This document shows positions 27,564 to 36,929 of a DNA stretch of 64,000 bases, piece by piece. The notes beneath the pieces were generated by a model. It was not told the DNA's origin. It did no database searches and saw only the letters and a list, made by a program, of their open reading frames with translations. Position 1 is the first letter of the stretch, and the number at the start of each line of letters is the position of its first letter. The stretch is from Arenibacter sp. ARW7G5Y1 (lineage in GTDB: Bacteria; Bacteroidota; Bacteroidia; Flavobacteriales; Flavobacteriaceae), in assembly GCF_003201775.1 (NCBI RefSeq), contig NZ_QJJZ01000001.1, positions 195,233-259,232 of the forward strand, given 5' to 3'. The position numbers and the translations under genes were made by a program.

Positions 27564-27965
27564 TTATTTTTTCAGTAAATCCCTGATCTGTGTTAAAAGT
27601 TCCTCCTGACTTGGACCTTTTGGTGCCGGTGGTGCCGGTGGGGTTTTGGTTTTATTGTAGGCCTTTACGATCAAGAATAAAACAAAACCAACAATAATTA
27701 AATTGATTATAGAATTGATCCAAGCTCCATAACGAATGGCACTTGCTGGTTTTTCAACCGTTCCGTCCGCGGCGACGACAGCTTCGGAAAGAACATATTG
27801 CATGTCGGAGAAATCCACACCTCCCGTAAAAAAGCCTACAATTGGCATCATGATATCGTTGACAAATCCACTGACGACCAAGCCTGCAGCCCCGGCGAGC
27901 AATACAGCAACTGCCAAATCAATGACATTGCCTGTCATAATAAAATCCTTAAATTCTTTTAACAT
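27564..27965 (-). CDS. mscL: Large-conductance mechanosensitive channel
   Basis: MscL opens under membrane tension to release solutes during osmotic down-shock. The 133-residue chain has the family-typical TM1 (GNVIDLAVAVLLAGAAGLVVSGFVNDIMMPIVG) and TM2 (INSIINLIIVGFVLFLIVKAYN). The tail is proline-rich, then a short C-terminal helical bundle (SQEELLTQIRDLLKK) that forms the cytoplasmic cage. The inter-helix periplasmic loop is a little longer than in E. coli. It is a single gene. Confidence 0.95.
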   Translation of the reverse strand: MLKEFKDFIMTGNVIDLAVAVLLAGAAGLVVSGFVNDIMMPIVGFFTGGVDFSDMQYVLSEAVVAADGTVEKPASAIRYGAWINSIINLIIVGFVLFLIVKAYNKTKTPPAPPAPKGPSQEELLTQIRDLLKK

Positions 27966-28110
27966 AATTAGTGTTTTATTTGATTAATACTATCTGCAAT
28001 TTAACCCAAATAGACGTCTTAACAAAATGTTAAATAAAAATGTTGGGTACAGTGAACATATCTTTTTAATTCTAGTTTTAACCTCTGGTATAAACCTGAA
28101 CCCTTAAATT

Positions 28111-29217
28111 CTAATCAATGTAAAGGCGTTTCACTCGCTGCGAAATACCGGTGAGAAGCTCATAGGTGATGGTTTTGGCGGAAGATGCTAGGTTTTCTGC
28201 ACTGTGATCCGGGCCAAAAACAATGACCTCGTCGCCCTCTTTGCAATCAATCCCCGTTATATCTACCATAATCATATCCATACAAACATTGCCAATAATT
28301 GGAGCGGGTTTTCCCTGTATATATACCTTACCTATACGGTTACCATATTGTCTGCCTATTCCGTCCGCATGGCCTAGGGGTAATGTTGCGGTTACCTTGG
28401 AAGTATTGGAAATAAATGCCCTGTTATAGCCAACACTTTCATGGGGTGCAATCGTGTGGATTTGAGATATTATTGTTTTAAGAGTGGCAACAGGAATTAA
28501 CTTTTCATCTTCTGAGGCCTCGTTTCCATACCCATAAAGTCCAATACCGCTTCTTACCATGTCGTACTGTGCTTCAGGGTAATTTATTATTCCAGAGGTA
28601 TTCAACATGTGCCTAGTGGGCCTGTACTTTAATTTAGAAATTATTGCGGAACTTATTTTTTCGAATTGGCTAATCTGGGAGCGTGTAAAATCTTTTTCAT
28701 TGATATCCTCGGAAGCGGCCAAATGTGAAAAAAGGGAGCTGATTTTTACCTGATCTGCTCCTTCCAGCGACCTTATGATAAAATCCATATCCCTCTCCCC
28801 TAGTCCCAATCTGTTAAGACCGGTGTTGAATTTTAAATGTACGGGGTAGTCCCTTTGGCCCAACTCTTTGGCAATTTTTAAAAAGGAGGAGAAAATGGAT
28901 TTTGAATATAGACTGGGCTCCAAACAATTTTCTATCATTTTGGTAAAACTTACCTCTTGCGCGTGAAGTACCAGGATAGGTAATTCAATTCCTGCATTTC
29001 TTAAAGCTATCCCTTCCGAAGTATAGGCTACGGCCAGGTAATCTGCACCAAGGGATTCCAATTTTTTGGCAATGGCAATTGAATCGCTTCCATAGGCAAA
29101 GGCCTTTACCACTCCAAGGAATTTGGTGTCCTGATTTATCTTGGTTCTTAAATAGTGATAATTGTGCTCCAGGGACCTGAGGTCAATTTCCAGAACGGTT
29201 TCTCCGACCTTAGTCAT
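28111..29217 (-). CDS. alr: Alanine racemase
   Basis: The PLP enzyme makes D-alanine for peptidoglycan. The PLP-binding Lys is in [11 protein letters not shown], which is slightly divergent from the usual VVKANAYGHG. The catalytic Tyr segment, the phosphate-binding region and the conserved [10 protein letters not shown] are visible. At 368 residues it is full length. Its start overlaps the tdk stop by 8 bases, so tdk and alr are translated as a coupled pair, although their functions are unrelated. Confidence 0.93.
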   Translation of the reverse strand: MTKVGETVLEIDLRSLEHNYHYLRTKINQDTKFLGVVKAFAYGSDSIAIAKKLESLGADYLAVAYTSEGIALRNAGIELPILVLHAQEVSFTKMIENCLEPSLYSKSIFSSFLKIAKELGQRDYPVHLKFNTGLNRLGLGERDMDFIIRSLEGADQVKISSLFSHLAASEDINEKDFTRSQISQFEKISSAIISKLKYRPTRHMLNTSGIINYPEAQYDMVRSGIGLYGYGNEASEDEKLIPVATLKTIISQIHTIAPHESVGYNRAFISNTSKVTATLPLGHADGIGRQYGNRIGKVYIQGKPAPIIGNVCMDMIMVDITGIDCKEGDEVIVFGPDHSAENLASSAKTITYELLTGISQRVKRLYID

Positions 29218-29854
29218 TCGATGTTTTTTGAGGAGGCACTACTTCCTCCGAAGTAACTTCCAAGGCACTCACTTTTTCTTTTAACATAGCTTTGTAGTAT
29301 GCAGCCCTACTAAGGGGTTCATATTCTTCGGTTTCTCCAAGAAAAACCAATTTGGTGTTATTGGCCTTTCTAAAACTATAATTGGCGAGGTTACCGGTGC
29401 GAGTGCAAATGGCATGAACTTTTGTGACATATTCGGCTGTGGCCATTAAAGCCGGCATAGGCCCAAACGGATTGCCTTTGAAATCCATGTCCAATCCAGC
29501 TACCACTACTCTTATGCCCTTGTTGGCCAGATCATTGCATACGGTAATAATTTCGTCATCGAAGAATTGGGCTTCATCAATCCCTACTACATCACAGTCA
29601 TCCGCCAAAAGTCGAATATTGGCCGCTGCAGGTACAGGGGTAGATCTTATTTCATTGGCATCGTGTGAGACTACCATCTCCTCATGGTATCTTTTGTCCA
29701 CCATGGGCTTGAAAATTTCCACTTTTTGTTTGGCAAATTTGGCCCTTTTCAACCTTCGGATCAGTTCCTCGGTCTTACCAGAGAACATGGAACCGCAGAT
29801 TACTTCGATCCAACCGAATTGTTCTTTAGGGTTAACAGTATTTTCGAGAAACAT
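29210..29854 (-). CDS. tdk: Thymidine kinase (class II)
   Basis: A deoxythymidine salvage kinase of the tetrameric, Zn-containing type. The P-loop is [14 protein letters not shown], the Mg2+/Walker-B Asp lies in [13 protein letters not shown], and the base-binding lasso region is near [18 protein letters not shown]. The four-Cys zinc site is largely absent, since only HAICTRTG supplies one Cys; the zinc site may be degenerate here. The 214-residue length is typical. Upstream a near-consensus -7 box (TACTTTCG) is seen on the minus strand. The gene is coupled to alr. Confidence 0.93.
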   Translation of the reverse strand: MFLENTVNPKEQFGWIEVICGSMFSGKTEELIRRLKRAKFAKQKVEIFKPMVDKRYHEEMVVSHDANEIRSTPVPAAANIRLLADDCDVVGIDEAQFFDDEIITVCNDLANKGIRVVVAGLDMDFKGNPFGPMPALMATAEYVTKVHAICTRTGNLANYSFRKANNTKLVFLGETEEYEPLSRAAYYKAMLKEKVSALEVTSEEVVPPQKTSND

Positions 29855-30057
29855 TTTGTAATTTTAGACGAAAGTAATTTGTTTTCCGTTTTTTATTAGG
29901 AGGCATAAAATTATAAAAAAAATAATCCTTCTGGTATAAATGTTGGTAGAAGTTGGTAATCTTGATTACTCGTTTTTTAACCATCCATTTATTACCTGTA
30001 AGGAATTGCTATATTGTTGTCCCAATCGGGGCCCTACTAATTATAAAATATATTCAG

Positions 30058-30744
30058 ATGAAAAAGAGACTAAAAGAGGAATTGAGAAAATTATCAACTG
30101 AAATAATAACTTCGAGAAACTTAAGCGATTACTCGGCCTTATATGATACGGCCAAGGAATTATATGAAAAGTTGGCAGTCCTTAAATATATTGAGGAACA
30201 ATTGAATGAGGTAGAGATAGATGTCTCCAAGAATGCCATTGCGGCAAAATTTGAAACCATGGCCAACTCCGTGCTGAATGCAAATTCTTCGGTACCGGAA
30301 AGTAACCCGCATAAGGAGGATATAATTATTCCAGGTATAGATACCATAAAGGATATGGTCTCGGAGATGCCCGGAGCCACCACTATCGATGAGGTATTAT
30401 CCCAATTTACCAACAAACCGGATCTTATCAAAAATGATAAGGATCTATTTACGCCCAAGGAGGTGAAAACAGTGAAAGCGGTAGGCACCGCCCAACCTGT
30501 GGAAAATAGTGCTAAAAAGGTATTGAAAGTGGATTTGAACGATCGCTTGGCATTTGTAAAGCATCTCTTCAATAATAATATGGAAGATTACAACAGGGTT
30601 TTGTCCCAGTTGAGCACCATTGACAGTGAAGAGAGATCTATTTCCTTCATTACAAACATGGTAAAGCCGGACTATAATAATTGGGAAGGAAAGGAAGAAT
30701 ATGAACAGCGGTTTATGAACGTAATTGCCCGTAAATTTGCGTAA
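30058..30744 (+). CDS. Conserved flavobacterial protein of unknown function
   Basis: I start at the ATG at 30058 (MKKRLKEELRKLSTEI), which opens a helical region typical of such proteins; the upstream frame to 29953 is hydrophobic and looks non-coding. The 228 residues contain an N-terminal coiled coil (about 5-75), a low-complexity acidic middle with TPKEVKTVKAV, and a conserved C-terminal helical block (DLNDRLAFVKHLFNNNMEDYNRVLSQLST) followed by PDYNNWEGKEEYEQRF. There is no signal peptide or transmembrane segment. It precedes rsmI and may share its transcript. I know no function. Confidence 0.7.
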   Translation: MKKRLKEELRKLSTEIITSRNLSDYSALYDTAKELYEKLAVLKYIEEQLNEVEIDVSKNAIAAKFETMANSVLNANSSVPESNPHKEDIIIPGIDTIKDMVSEMPGATTIDEVLSQFTNKPDLIKNDKDLFTPKEVKTVKAVGTAQPVENSAKKVLKVDLNDRLAFVKHLFNNNMEDYNRVLSQLSTIDSEERSISFITNMVKPDYNNWEGKEEYEQRFMNVIARKFA

Positions 30745-30845
30745 GAATTTTTAGGGACAATAATGGAAATCGTTAATATGGATTTTCAGTACTTTTGTCA
30801 CTTGCCACCAGCCGTTGTTTACAAAGCCGGTGTTTAATAGAATTA

Positions 30846-31517
30846 ATGGGGAAATTATATATTGTACCTACTCCTATAGGTAATTTGGAAGATATTACAT
30901 TGCGCGCTATCAGGGTGCTAAAGGAAGTGGATCTTATTTTGGCCGAGGATACCCGTACCAGTGGAAAATTATTGCACCATTACAACATCGATACCCCTAT
31001 GCAAAGTCACCATATGCACAATGAGCACAAAACGGTGGAAGGTATTGTAAGGCGCTTGCAGTCTGGAGAAAATCTCGCATTGATATCGGATGCGGGCACT
31101 CCTGCCATTTCAGATCCCGGTTTTTTGCTTACCCGTGCCTGTGTGGAAAATAAGATAGAAGTGGACTGCCTGCCCGGTGCTACCGCTTTTGTGCCTGCTC
31201 TGGTAAATAGCGGATTGCCGAACGATAAATTTGTTTTTGAGGGTTTCTTGCCCGTTAAAAAGGGGAGGCAAACCAGATTGACCTTATTGGCCGAAGAGCC
31301 TAGAACAATTATTTTTTACGAATCGCCCCATAAATTGGCAAAGACCTTGTTACACTTTGAAACTTATTTTGGACCGGATAGATTGGTATCCGTTTCGCGG
31401 GAGTTGTCAAAAATGTATGAGGAGACCATAAGGGGTACGGTGAAGGAGGTTTTGCAGCATTATACGGACCATCCACCCAAAGGAGAGATCGTTATTGTGG
31501 TGGCAGGCAAAAAATAA
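30846..31517 (+). CDS. rsmI: 16S rRNA (cytidine1402-2'-O)-methyltransferase
   Basis: RsmI methylates the ribose of C1402 in the decoding centre of 16S rRNA. I choose the ATG at 30846 because the chain then begins MGKLYIVPTPIGNLEDITLRA, the usual family start; the frame runs open 51 bases further up. LAEDTRTSGKLLHHY, LISDAGTPAISDPGFLL and CLPGATAFVPALVNSGLP are the family motifs of this class III methyltransferase. The last base of its stop codon overlaps the start of the next gene. At 223 residues it matches the family. Confidence 0.93.
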   Translation: MGKLYIVPTPIGNLEDITLRAIRVLKEVDLILAEDTRTSGKLLHHYNIDTPMQSHHMHNEHKTVEGIVRRLQSGENLALISDAGTPAISDPGFLLTRACVENKIEVDCLPGATAFVPALVNSGLPNDKFVFEGFLPVKKGRQTRLTLLAEEPRTIIFYESPHKLAKTLLHFETYFGPDRLVSVSRELSKMYEETIRGTVKEVLQHYTDHPPKGEIVIVVAGKK

Positions 31518-32095
31518 TGGAAGAACTATTATCTGAAATAAGAAGTTGCCAGGTATGTAAGTCCCATTTACCGTTGGGACCTAGACCTGTGGTTGCAGCG
31601 CATCCCGATGCCAAGCTTATTATCATTGGCCAAGCACCGGGTATCAAGGTACACCAAACTGGAATACCTTGGGATGACCCTAGCGGTCGGCAGTTGAGGA
31701 AATGGCTCAATATTACGGATACCGTTTTTTATGATGAAAGCAAAATAGCACTGGTACCTATGGGATTTTGCTATCCCGGCAGAGGTAAAGGAGGGGACTT
31801 GCCCCCTAGACCGGAATGTGCCCCATTGTGGCACAGCGCCTTACTGAAAAGTATGCCGAACGTGCAACTTATTATTTTAATTGGGACCTATTCCCAAGGT
31901 TATTATCTTGGGAAGACTGCTAAAGGAACCTTGACAGAAACCGTAAAAGGCTATCGCGAATTTTTACCGAAATACTTTCCCTTGCCACACCCTTCTCCCA
32001 GGAATAGGTTTTGGCAATCAAAAAATCCGTGGTTCGAGCAGGAGGTGATACCCATACTTCGGGAAAGGGTTAAAAGAATCCTTGATCATTACTGA
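31517..32095 (+). CDS. Uracil-DNA-glycosylase-family protein with Fe-S cysteine set
   Basis: The 192-residue protein belongs to the uracil-DNA glycosylase superfamily. The N-terminal IIGQAPGIKVHQTGIPWDDPSG is the water-activating and uracil-binding loop, and LPHPSPRN is the DNA-intercalation motif near the C-terminus. Four cysteines, C11-x2-C14, C85 and C101, are spaced like the [4Fe-4S] ligands of family 4/5 enzymes. By family it removes uracil or deaminated bases from DNA. It is translationally coupled to rsmI (overlap of one base). The substrate range is inference. Confidence 0.8.
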   Translation: MEELLSEIRSCQVCKSHLPLGPRPVVAAHPDAKLIIIGQAPGIKVHQTGIPWDDPSGRQLRKWLNITDTVFYDESKIALVPMGFCYPGRGKGGDLPPRPECAPLWHSALLKSMPNVQLIILIGTYSQGYYLGKTAKGTLTETVKGYREFLPKYFPLPHPSPRNRFWQSKNPWFEQEVIPILRERVKRILDHY

Positions 32096-32216
32096 TTATC
32101 TTCAAGTGTATATTTCATTTGTTCAGAATTTCTTCTCTGGAATACTATCCCAAAAGTATTTTAACCTATAATTGGGGCGTTTATCTAAAACCTTTTTTAC
32201 GCCACTTCATTTGGTT

Positions 32217-32224
32217 TACTTTTG
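32217..32224 (+). promoter_or_regulatory. -7 box of the first small-RNA copy
   Basis: TACTTTTG fits the Bacteroidota -7 consensus TAnnTTTG exactly, five bases before the conserved RNA sequence begins. The -33 region is only a T run (32193-32198). Confidence 0.6.
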
Positions 32225-32229
32225 GAGGA

Positions 32230-32300
32230 CCATAGCATAAGTAGGTTAAGTTCATGGTAAGATTTGGGGAAAAAAGGCGGAGCTTTGCTTCGCCTTTTTT
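32230..32300 (+). ncRNA. Tandem small RNA, copy 1
   Basis: A 40-base block that begins CCATAGCATAAGTAGG matches copy 2 at 38 of 40 positions. It can form a 5' stem (CCAU with AUGG) and ends in a Rho-independent terminator: AGGCGGAGC (32275-32283), TTT loop, GCTTCGCCT (32287-32295), then T run. The unit is about 71 bases, has its own -7 box, and carries no open frame of note. Function and targets are unknown. Confidence 0.65.
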
Positions 32301-32398
32301 ATTGCTGAAAATCAGTATTTTAACTGTTTTTTAGCTCCTTTTAACGATAATTCTTTACCATCATAGAAAAAAATCGTCGATAAAAAGTCATAATTATT

Positions 32399-32429
32399 TT
32401 TGTTATTTCTCACAATACCAGTATTTTAG
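32399..32429 (+). promoter_or_regulatory. Promoter of the second small-RNA copy
   Basis: TTTG (32399-32402), a spacer of 19 bases and TATTTTAG (32422-32429) form a -33/-7 pair that is one base from the -7 consensus. The distance from the -7 box to CCATAG is five bases, the same as in copy 1. Confidence 0.6.
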
Positions 32430-32434
32430 TATCG

Positions 32435-32510
32435 CCATAGCATAAGTAGGTTAAGTTTATGGTAAGATTTGGGACGAAAAGGGTGGAGGCTTCTCCACCC
32501 TTTTCTATTT
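32435..32510 (+). ncRNA. Tandem small RNA, copy 2
   Basis: It repeats the copy 1 block, starting 205 bases later (CCATAGCATAAGTAGG to about 32474), and has a different terminator stem: GGGTGGAG (32481-32488), loop GCTT, CTCCACCC (32493-32500), then a T-rich tail. The stem sequence differs from copy 1 while the fold is kept, so the 5' block is under stronger constraint than the terminator. The rest of the 561-base gap 32096-32656 is AT-rich spacer and the sodB terminator. Confidence 0.65.
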
Positions 32511-32517
32511 TTAGGAT

Positions 32518-32559
32518 ACAAAAAAAGTCCGCTCGTCCAATTTTGGACGAGCGGACTTT
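32518..32559 (-). terminator. Rho-independent terminator of sodB
   Basis: A 17-bp perfect stem (32524-32540 with 32543-32559, two-base loop) is followed on the minus strand by a T run. The plus strand also has a short T stretch, so it may serve the small-RNA side too. Confidence 0.88.
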
Positions 32560-32656
32560 AAATTTATTCCATCGACTGCTTTGAAAAAAGCACCCGAAAA
32601 TAATCACTAAGGCCAAATGTAGCCTTTGCTTATTCCGTAATGGTTATTGGTAACCC

Positions 32657-33265
32657 TTACTTGTTGGCCTTGTAGGCAGCGGCTACTTTATCCCAATTGA
32701 CTACGTTAAAAAAGGCGTTGATGTAGTCTGGCCTTCTATTTTGATAATTGAGGTAATAGGCATGTTCCCATACATCCAAGCCCAAAATTGGAAATCCGTC
32801 ACAACCGGTTCCGGGCATAATTGGATTGTCCTGATTTGGAGTAGAGCATATTTCCAGTTTTCCTCCTTTATGAACACATAACCAAGCCCATCCAGAACCA
32901 AATCTGGTGGCTGCGGCTTTGGAAAAGGCATCCTTAAATGATTCGAAAGAACCAAAAGCCGAGTTTATTGCATCAGCAAGCTCCCCTGAAGGTTGCCCAC
33001 CACCATTTGGAGACATTATTTCCCAAAACAATGAGTGGTTATAGAATCCTCCTCCGTTGTTTCTTACAGCGGCATTGGACATGTCCAAGTTGGACAAAAT
33101 ATCCAAAATGGATTTTTTTGCCAAATCTGTTCCCTCAATAGCATTATTTAAATTGGTAGTATACCCGTTGTGATGCTTGGTATGGTGTATTTCCATGGTT
33201 CTGGCATCAATATGTGGTTCCAAAGCGTCATACGCATAAGGTAATTTAGGTAATTCAAAAGCCAT
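32657..33265 (-). CDS. sodB: Superoxide dismutase (Fe/Mn)
   Basis: The cytoplasmic enzyme disproportionates superoxide using Fe or Mn. Metal ligands appear as His in [11 protein letters not shown], His in NHSLFWEIM and Asp/His in [19 protein letters not shown]. The 202-residue length is normal. GSGWAWL and the [10 protein letters not shown] region are typical of Fe or cambialistic types; metal choice is not certain. A promoter lies about 65 bases upstream and a strong terminator downstream. Confidence 0.95.
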   Translation of the reverse strand: MAFELPKLPYAYDALEPHIDARTMEIHHTKHHNGYTTNLNNAIEGTDLAKKSILDILSNLDMSNAAVRNNGGGFYNHSLFWEIMSPNGGGQPSGELADAINSAFGSFESFKDAFSKAAATRFGSGWAWLCVHKGGKLEICSTPNQDNPIMPGTGCDGFPILGLDVWEHAYYLNYQNRRPDYINAFFNVVNWDKVAAAYKANK

Positions 33266-33301
33266 AATGTTTTCGTTTTTATGTTAAAAAATGTTGTTTC
33301 C

Positions 33302-33331
33302 CAAAATTACGGTTTTATGACATAAATTCAA
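33302..33331 (-). promoter_or_regulatory. Bacteroidota promoter of sodB
   Basis: On the minus strand TTG (33331-33329), a spacer of 19 bases and TAATTTTG (33309-33302) match the -33/-7 consensus exactly at the -7 box. The start ATG at 33265 would leave a leader of about 30 bases. Confidence 0.75.
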
Positions 33332-33384
33332 CTAATAATTTGTTAAGAACTGTTTAATATTGCTTATTTTGCGACTAAAATACC

Positions 33385-36300
33385 GTGCAGGACGCCCCTT
33401 ACAAAATATATAACGCCTCCGCTGGGTCTGGCAAGACCTATACGCTTGCAAAAGAGTATTTGAAAATCATCCTTTCTTCGGATTTTAATAGAAACTACCG
33501 CAGTATTCTGGCCATTACGTTTACCAACAAGGCGGTAAACGAAATGAAACAGCGAATTTTGGGCAGTCTATTTGCTTTTGGCACAACCTCCGATGAATTT
33601 GAGATTCCTTCCATGCTGGCCGATATCTCCCAAGAATTGGGAATTGATACAAGAACGCTGCGAAATAGGTCCAAAAGAGTTCTGAAGGAAATACTGCATA
33701 ATTATGCCTTTTTTGATGTTTCCACCATTGATAAATTTACCCATAGGCTTATAAGGACTTTTGCGAAAGATTTAAAATTGCCCCAAAACTTTGAGGTGGT
33801 TCTGGACACCAAATTATTACTGGATGAAGCCATTGCCAAACTTATCAATAAGGCGGGTTCCGATACGCAATTGACCAAAGTGTTGATAGATTTTGCCTTG
33901 GAAAAAATTGATGACGATAAAAGCTGGGATATAGCTATCGACCTACAAAAGATAGGGGTTTTATTGTTCAATGAAAATCAGGCTCCCCACCTTAAAAAAC
34001 TTGAAGACAAGGGTATTGATGACTTTTTGGGTTTAAAAAAGGAATTGTTGCTTCAAATACAGTCCCATGAGACAAAAATAGTGGCGTGGGCCACGGAGAC
34101 CCTTGCCATAATAGAGGATAACAATTTGGAATTCAATAATTTTAAATCGGGCTATTTCCCAAAATTTATAGCCAAAATTGCCTCGGGAGATCTAAAAATG
34201 GATTTCAATGCCGGTTGGAAACAAAAATTTGAAACCGATCCCCTTTACGCCAAGACCTGTCCACAAGGCATTAAAGATATTCTGGATAAACTTCACCCAA
34301 GGTTTATTTCGCTGTTCAACGAGATTAAGGATCATTATAATGCCTTGTCCTTGGTTAAGAACGGATATAATAATATAGTGCCCCTTACGGTCCTCAGTGC
34401 CATTCAACATGAAATAAAAACTCTGGAAAGGGAGCGTGACCTATTGCCCATCTCCTCTTTTAATAGTATTATTTCCAAAGAAATAAAAGACCAGCCGGCA
34501 CCTTTTATTTATGAACGTATAGGGGAGAAGTATCGTCATTATTTTGTGGATGAATTTCAGGATACATCCGAAATGCAATGGAACAACCTAATTCCTTTAA
34601 TAGGTAATGCATTGGAGAGTCAGGACGATCAAGGTAAAATAGGTTCCTTGCTTTTGGTAGGCGATGCCAAACAGGCCATATACCGTTGGAGAGGGGGCAA
34701 GGCGGAACAGTTTCTGAACCTGATAAACCTAAAGGAAAATCCGTTTGTATTTCCGCCATCCACGGAAAATCTTCCCGCAAATTACAGGAGTCATGAAGAG
34801 GTAATAAAATTCAACAATGATTTTTTTACGATTACCAGCCCCTTTTTGGAGAATACCGTATATAACAAATTGTTTGTAGAGGGCAATAGGCAAAAGTACA
34901 ATAGCAAAAAAGGAGGTTTGGTACAACTTTCCTTTATTGATACCGAGGAATCCCAAGAGGAAGATGGGGAATACTGTAATTTGGTAATGAAAACCTTGGA
35001 AGAGGTTTTGCAAAAGAACTATTCCCTAAAGGATGTTTGTATCCTTACCCGTAAGAAGAAACATGGAATCTTGTTGGCAGATTTTCTAATGCAGGGCAAT
35101 ATCCCTATCATTTCGTCCGAAACTTTGTTGTTAAATAGCAATCCAAAGGTTAGGTTCCTGATTAATTTATTGCATTTTAGTCTACAGCCAAAGGAGATGG
35201 AAAGGTGTTATGAAATACTGAGCTTTCTTTCTGAAGAGCTTGAAAATAGACATCAATTTATAAACGCCAATATTAATAATGTACCCCAGTTACTCTTGGG
35301 AACTTACGGCTTTAATATAGATATTATAGGTCAATCCTCGGTTTATGATGGCTTGGAATATGCCATTAAAAAGTTTGGATTGGCAAACAGCTCGGACGCC
35401 TATATAACCTACTTTCTGGACGTTGTTTTGGAAGTGGAACAAAAGGAGGGGGCAAATACCCAAGTCTTTTTGGCGTATTGGGAGAAGAAAAAGGACAGTT
35501 TAAGCATCACCGCTCCCGAAAATGTGGATGCCGTTCAAATAATGACCGTTCATAAATCCAAGGGATTGGAGTTTCCTATTGTAATCTTTCCATTTGCCAA
35601 TACCAATATATATGAAGAAAGGGATGCAAAATTATGGCTGCCCGTAAACCCGATCTCGTTTAAAGGTTTTGAGGAAATACTAATCAACAAAAAACAGGAG
35701 GTTATAGGTTATGGTCCTCTTGCGGAAACAATTTATAACGAAGAACAGCATAAATTGGAATTGGACGCCTTTAATCTATTGTATGTAGCACTGACCAGGG
35801 CGGTTAAGGGTCTTTATGTTATTTCCAAGAAAGATCTGACCCAAAAGGGAGAACATAAACCAAATTATTATTCCGGATTGTTTATACATTATTTAAAGGA
35901 GAAGGGGCTTTGGGAAGAGGCCAAGACCTCTTATCGATTCGGAGACCTTGAAATGCAAGACGATTCCTCCGGCCAAGGGGAACATCAGGAAAAGATAATC
36001 CATTTATACACTTATAAGGAGCGACCCGGATTTAGAATTTTGACCAAAGCGGGCGCACTTTGGGATACGGAGCGGGGAACAGCACTTAGCAAGGGAAATT
36101 TGCTCCATCATATAATGGGATTAATTGAGACCAATGAAGATATTGAAGGAGCTGTTGACACGCTAATTAGAAACGGCGATCTTTCCCATGGAGACAGTCT
36201 TGTGATGAAACAAAGGATTAAGTCCATTGTTGACCACCCAAAGTTATGCGGCTATTTTCTTAAGGGAAACCTTATAAAGAATGAACAGGACATCCTAACC

Positions 36301-36504
36301 AAAAATGGAAAGGTACTTCGCCCGGACAGGCTGGTCATTAAGGAAAACAAGGCTACCATTATAGATTATAAGACAGGGAAAAGGAATCCGGCATACCATG
36401 AGCAAATCTATTCCTATGCAGACGCTCTGGAAGCAATGGGATATGAAATTGAAAACAAAATCCTTATCTATATCAATGATGATATTACCCTAGACTTTAT
36501 CTAG
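33385..36504 (+). CDS. addA: UvrD/RecB-like helicase-nuclease, AddA-like
   Basis: A 1039-residue DNA helicase-nuclease for double-strand-break repair. The start is GTG (QDAPYKIYNASAGSGKTYTL), with Walker A in ASAGSGKTYT. Other SF1 motifs are ITFTNKAVNEMK, VDEFQDTSEMQW (Walker B), LLLVGDAKQAIYRWRGG, QIMTVHKSKGLEFP and LYVALTRAVKGLY. The C-terminus carries a RecB/AddA nuclease motif (RPDRLVIKENKATIIDYKTGK). An AddB-like partner is encoded 2 kb on, past ompA. The assignment to AddA over RecB rests on domain layout and is probable. Confidence 0.85.
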   Translation: MQDAPYKIYNASAGSGKTYTLAKEYLKIILSSDFNRNYRSILAITFTNKAVNEMKQRILGSLFAFGTTSDEFEIPSMLADISQELGIDTRTLRNRSKRVLKEILHNYAFFDVSTIDKFTHRLIRTFAKDLKLPQNFEVVLDTKLLLDEAIAKLINKAGSDTQLTKVLIDFALEKIDDDKSWDIAIDLQKIGVLLFNENQAPHLKKLEDKGIDDFLGLKKELLLQIQSHETKIVAWATETLAIIEDNNLEFNNFKSGYFPKFIAKIASGDLKMDFNAGWKQKFETDPLYAKTCPQGIKDILDKLHPRFISLFNEIKDHYNALSLVKNGYNNIVPLTVLSAIQHEIKTLERERDLLPISSFNSIISKEIKDQPAPFIYERIGEKYRHYFVDEFQDTSEMQWNNLIPLIGNALESQDDQGKIGSLLLVGDAKQAIYRWRGGKAEQFLNLINLKENPFVFPPSTENLPANYRSHEEVIKFNNDFFTITSPFLENTVYNKLFVEGNRQKYNSKKGGLVQLSFIDTEESQEEDGEYCNLVMKTLEEVLQKNYSLKDVCILTRKKKHGILLADFLMQGNIPIISSETLLLNSNPKVRFLINLLHFSLQPKEMERCYEILSFLSEELENRHQFINANINNVPQLLLGTYGFNIDIIGQSSVYDGLEYAIKKFGLANSSDAYITYFLDVVLEVEQKEGANTQVFLAYWEKKKDSLSITAPENVDAVQIMTVHKSKGLEFPIVIFPFANTNIYEERDAKLWLPVNPISFKGFEEILINKKQEVIGYGPLAETIYNEEQHKLELDAFNLLYVALTRAVKGLYVISKKDLTQKGEHKPNYYSGLFIHYLKEKGLWEEAKTSYRFGDLEMQDDSSGQGEHQEKIIHLYTYKERPGFRILTKAGALWDTERGTALSKGNLLHHIMGLIETNEDIEGAVDTLIRNGDLSHGDSLVMKQRIKSIVDHPKLCGYFLKGNLIKNEQDILTKNGKVLRPDRLVIKENKATIIDYKTGKRNPAYHEQIYSYADALEAMGYEIENKILIYINDDITLDFI

Positions 36505-36864
36505 TGGGTGCTAAAGGCGTGATTGGAGAAGTTTAAATAGGACGTTTTTGGTCTTTAATGCGCTCACTGCGGTATAATAGATCGGGACTCCTTTTATTTA
36601 TTGGCCCAAAATTATGTTAGATGGTATCCAATTATGGTGGAAATTCATCAATATGATGCCATAATAAATTATTTATCTTATCGGATTATTCTTTCCATGT
36701 TGTTTAAAGATAAAGCAAGAAGTTGCCTACAAGGTCTTATAGCTAATGGTTTTTTGGACTTGGATTGAACAATAACTATTTTTGCCAAGGTGGGGATAGT
36801 ATGAAATATCGATTAAATGCGTCTTTTTTGGTATGAAATACGTTAAAAAAATTAAGAGAATGAT

Positions 36865-36895
36865 TTTGTTAATAATTTTTAACAACTTACATTTG
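36865..36895 (+). promoter_or_regulatory. Consensus promoter of ompA
   Basis: TTTG (36865-36868), 19 bases and TACATTTG (36888-36895) match TTTG-N19-TAnnTTTG at every fixed position. The transcript would start near 36901, giving a leader of about 28 bases. The rest of the gap 36505-36929 (425 bases) is AT-rich with nothing else that I recognise. Confidence 0.85.
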
Positions 36896-36929
36896 CAGCT
36901 AATAAACACTTAAACTTAAAAAATTGAAC

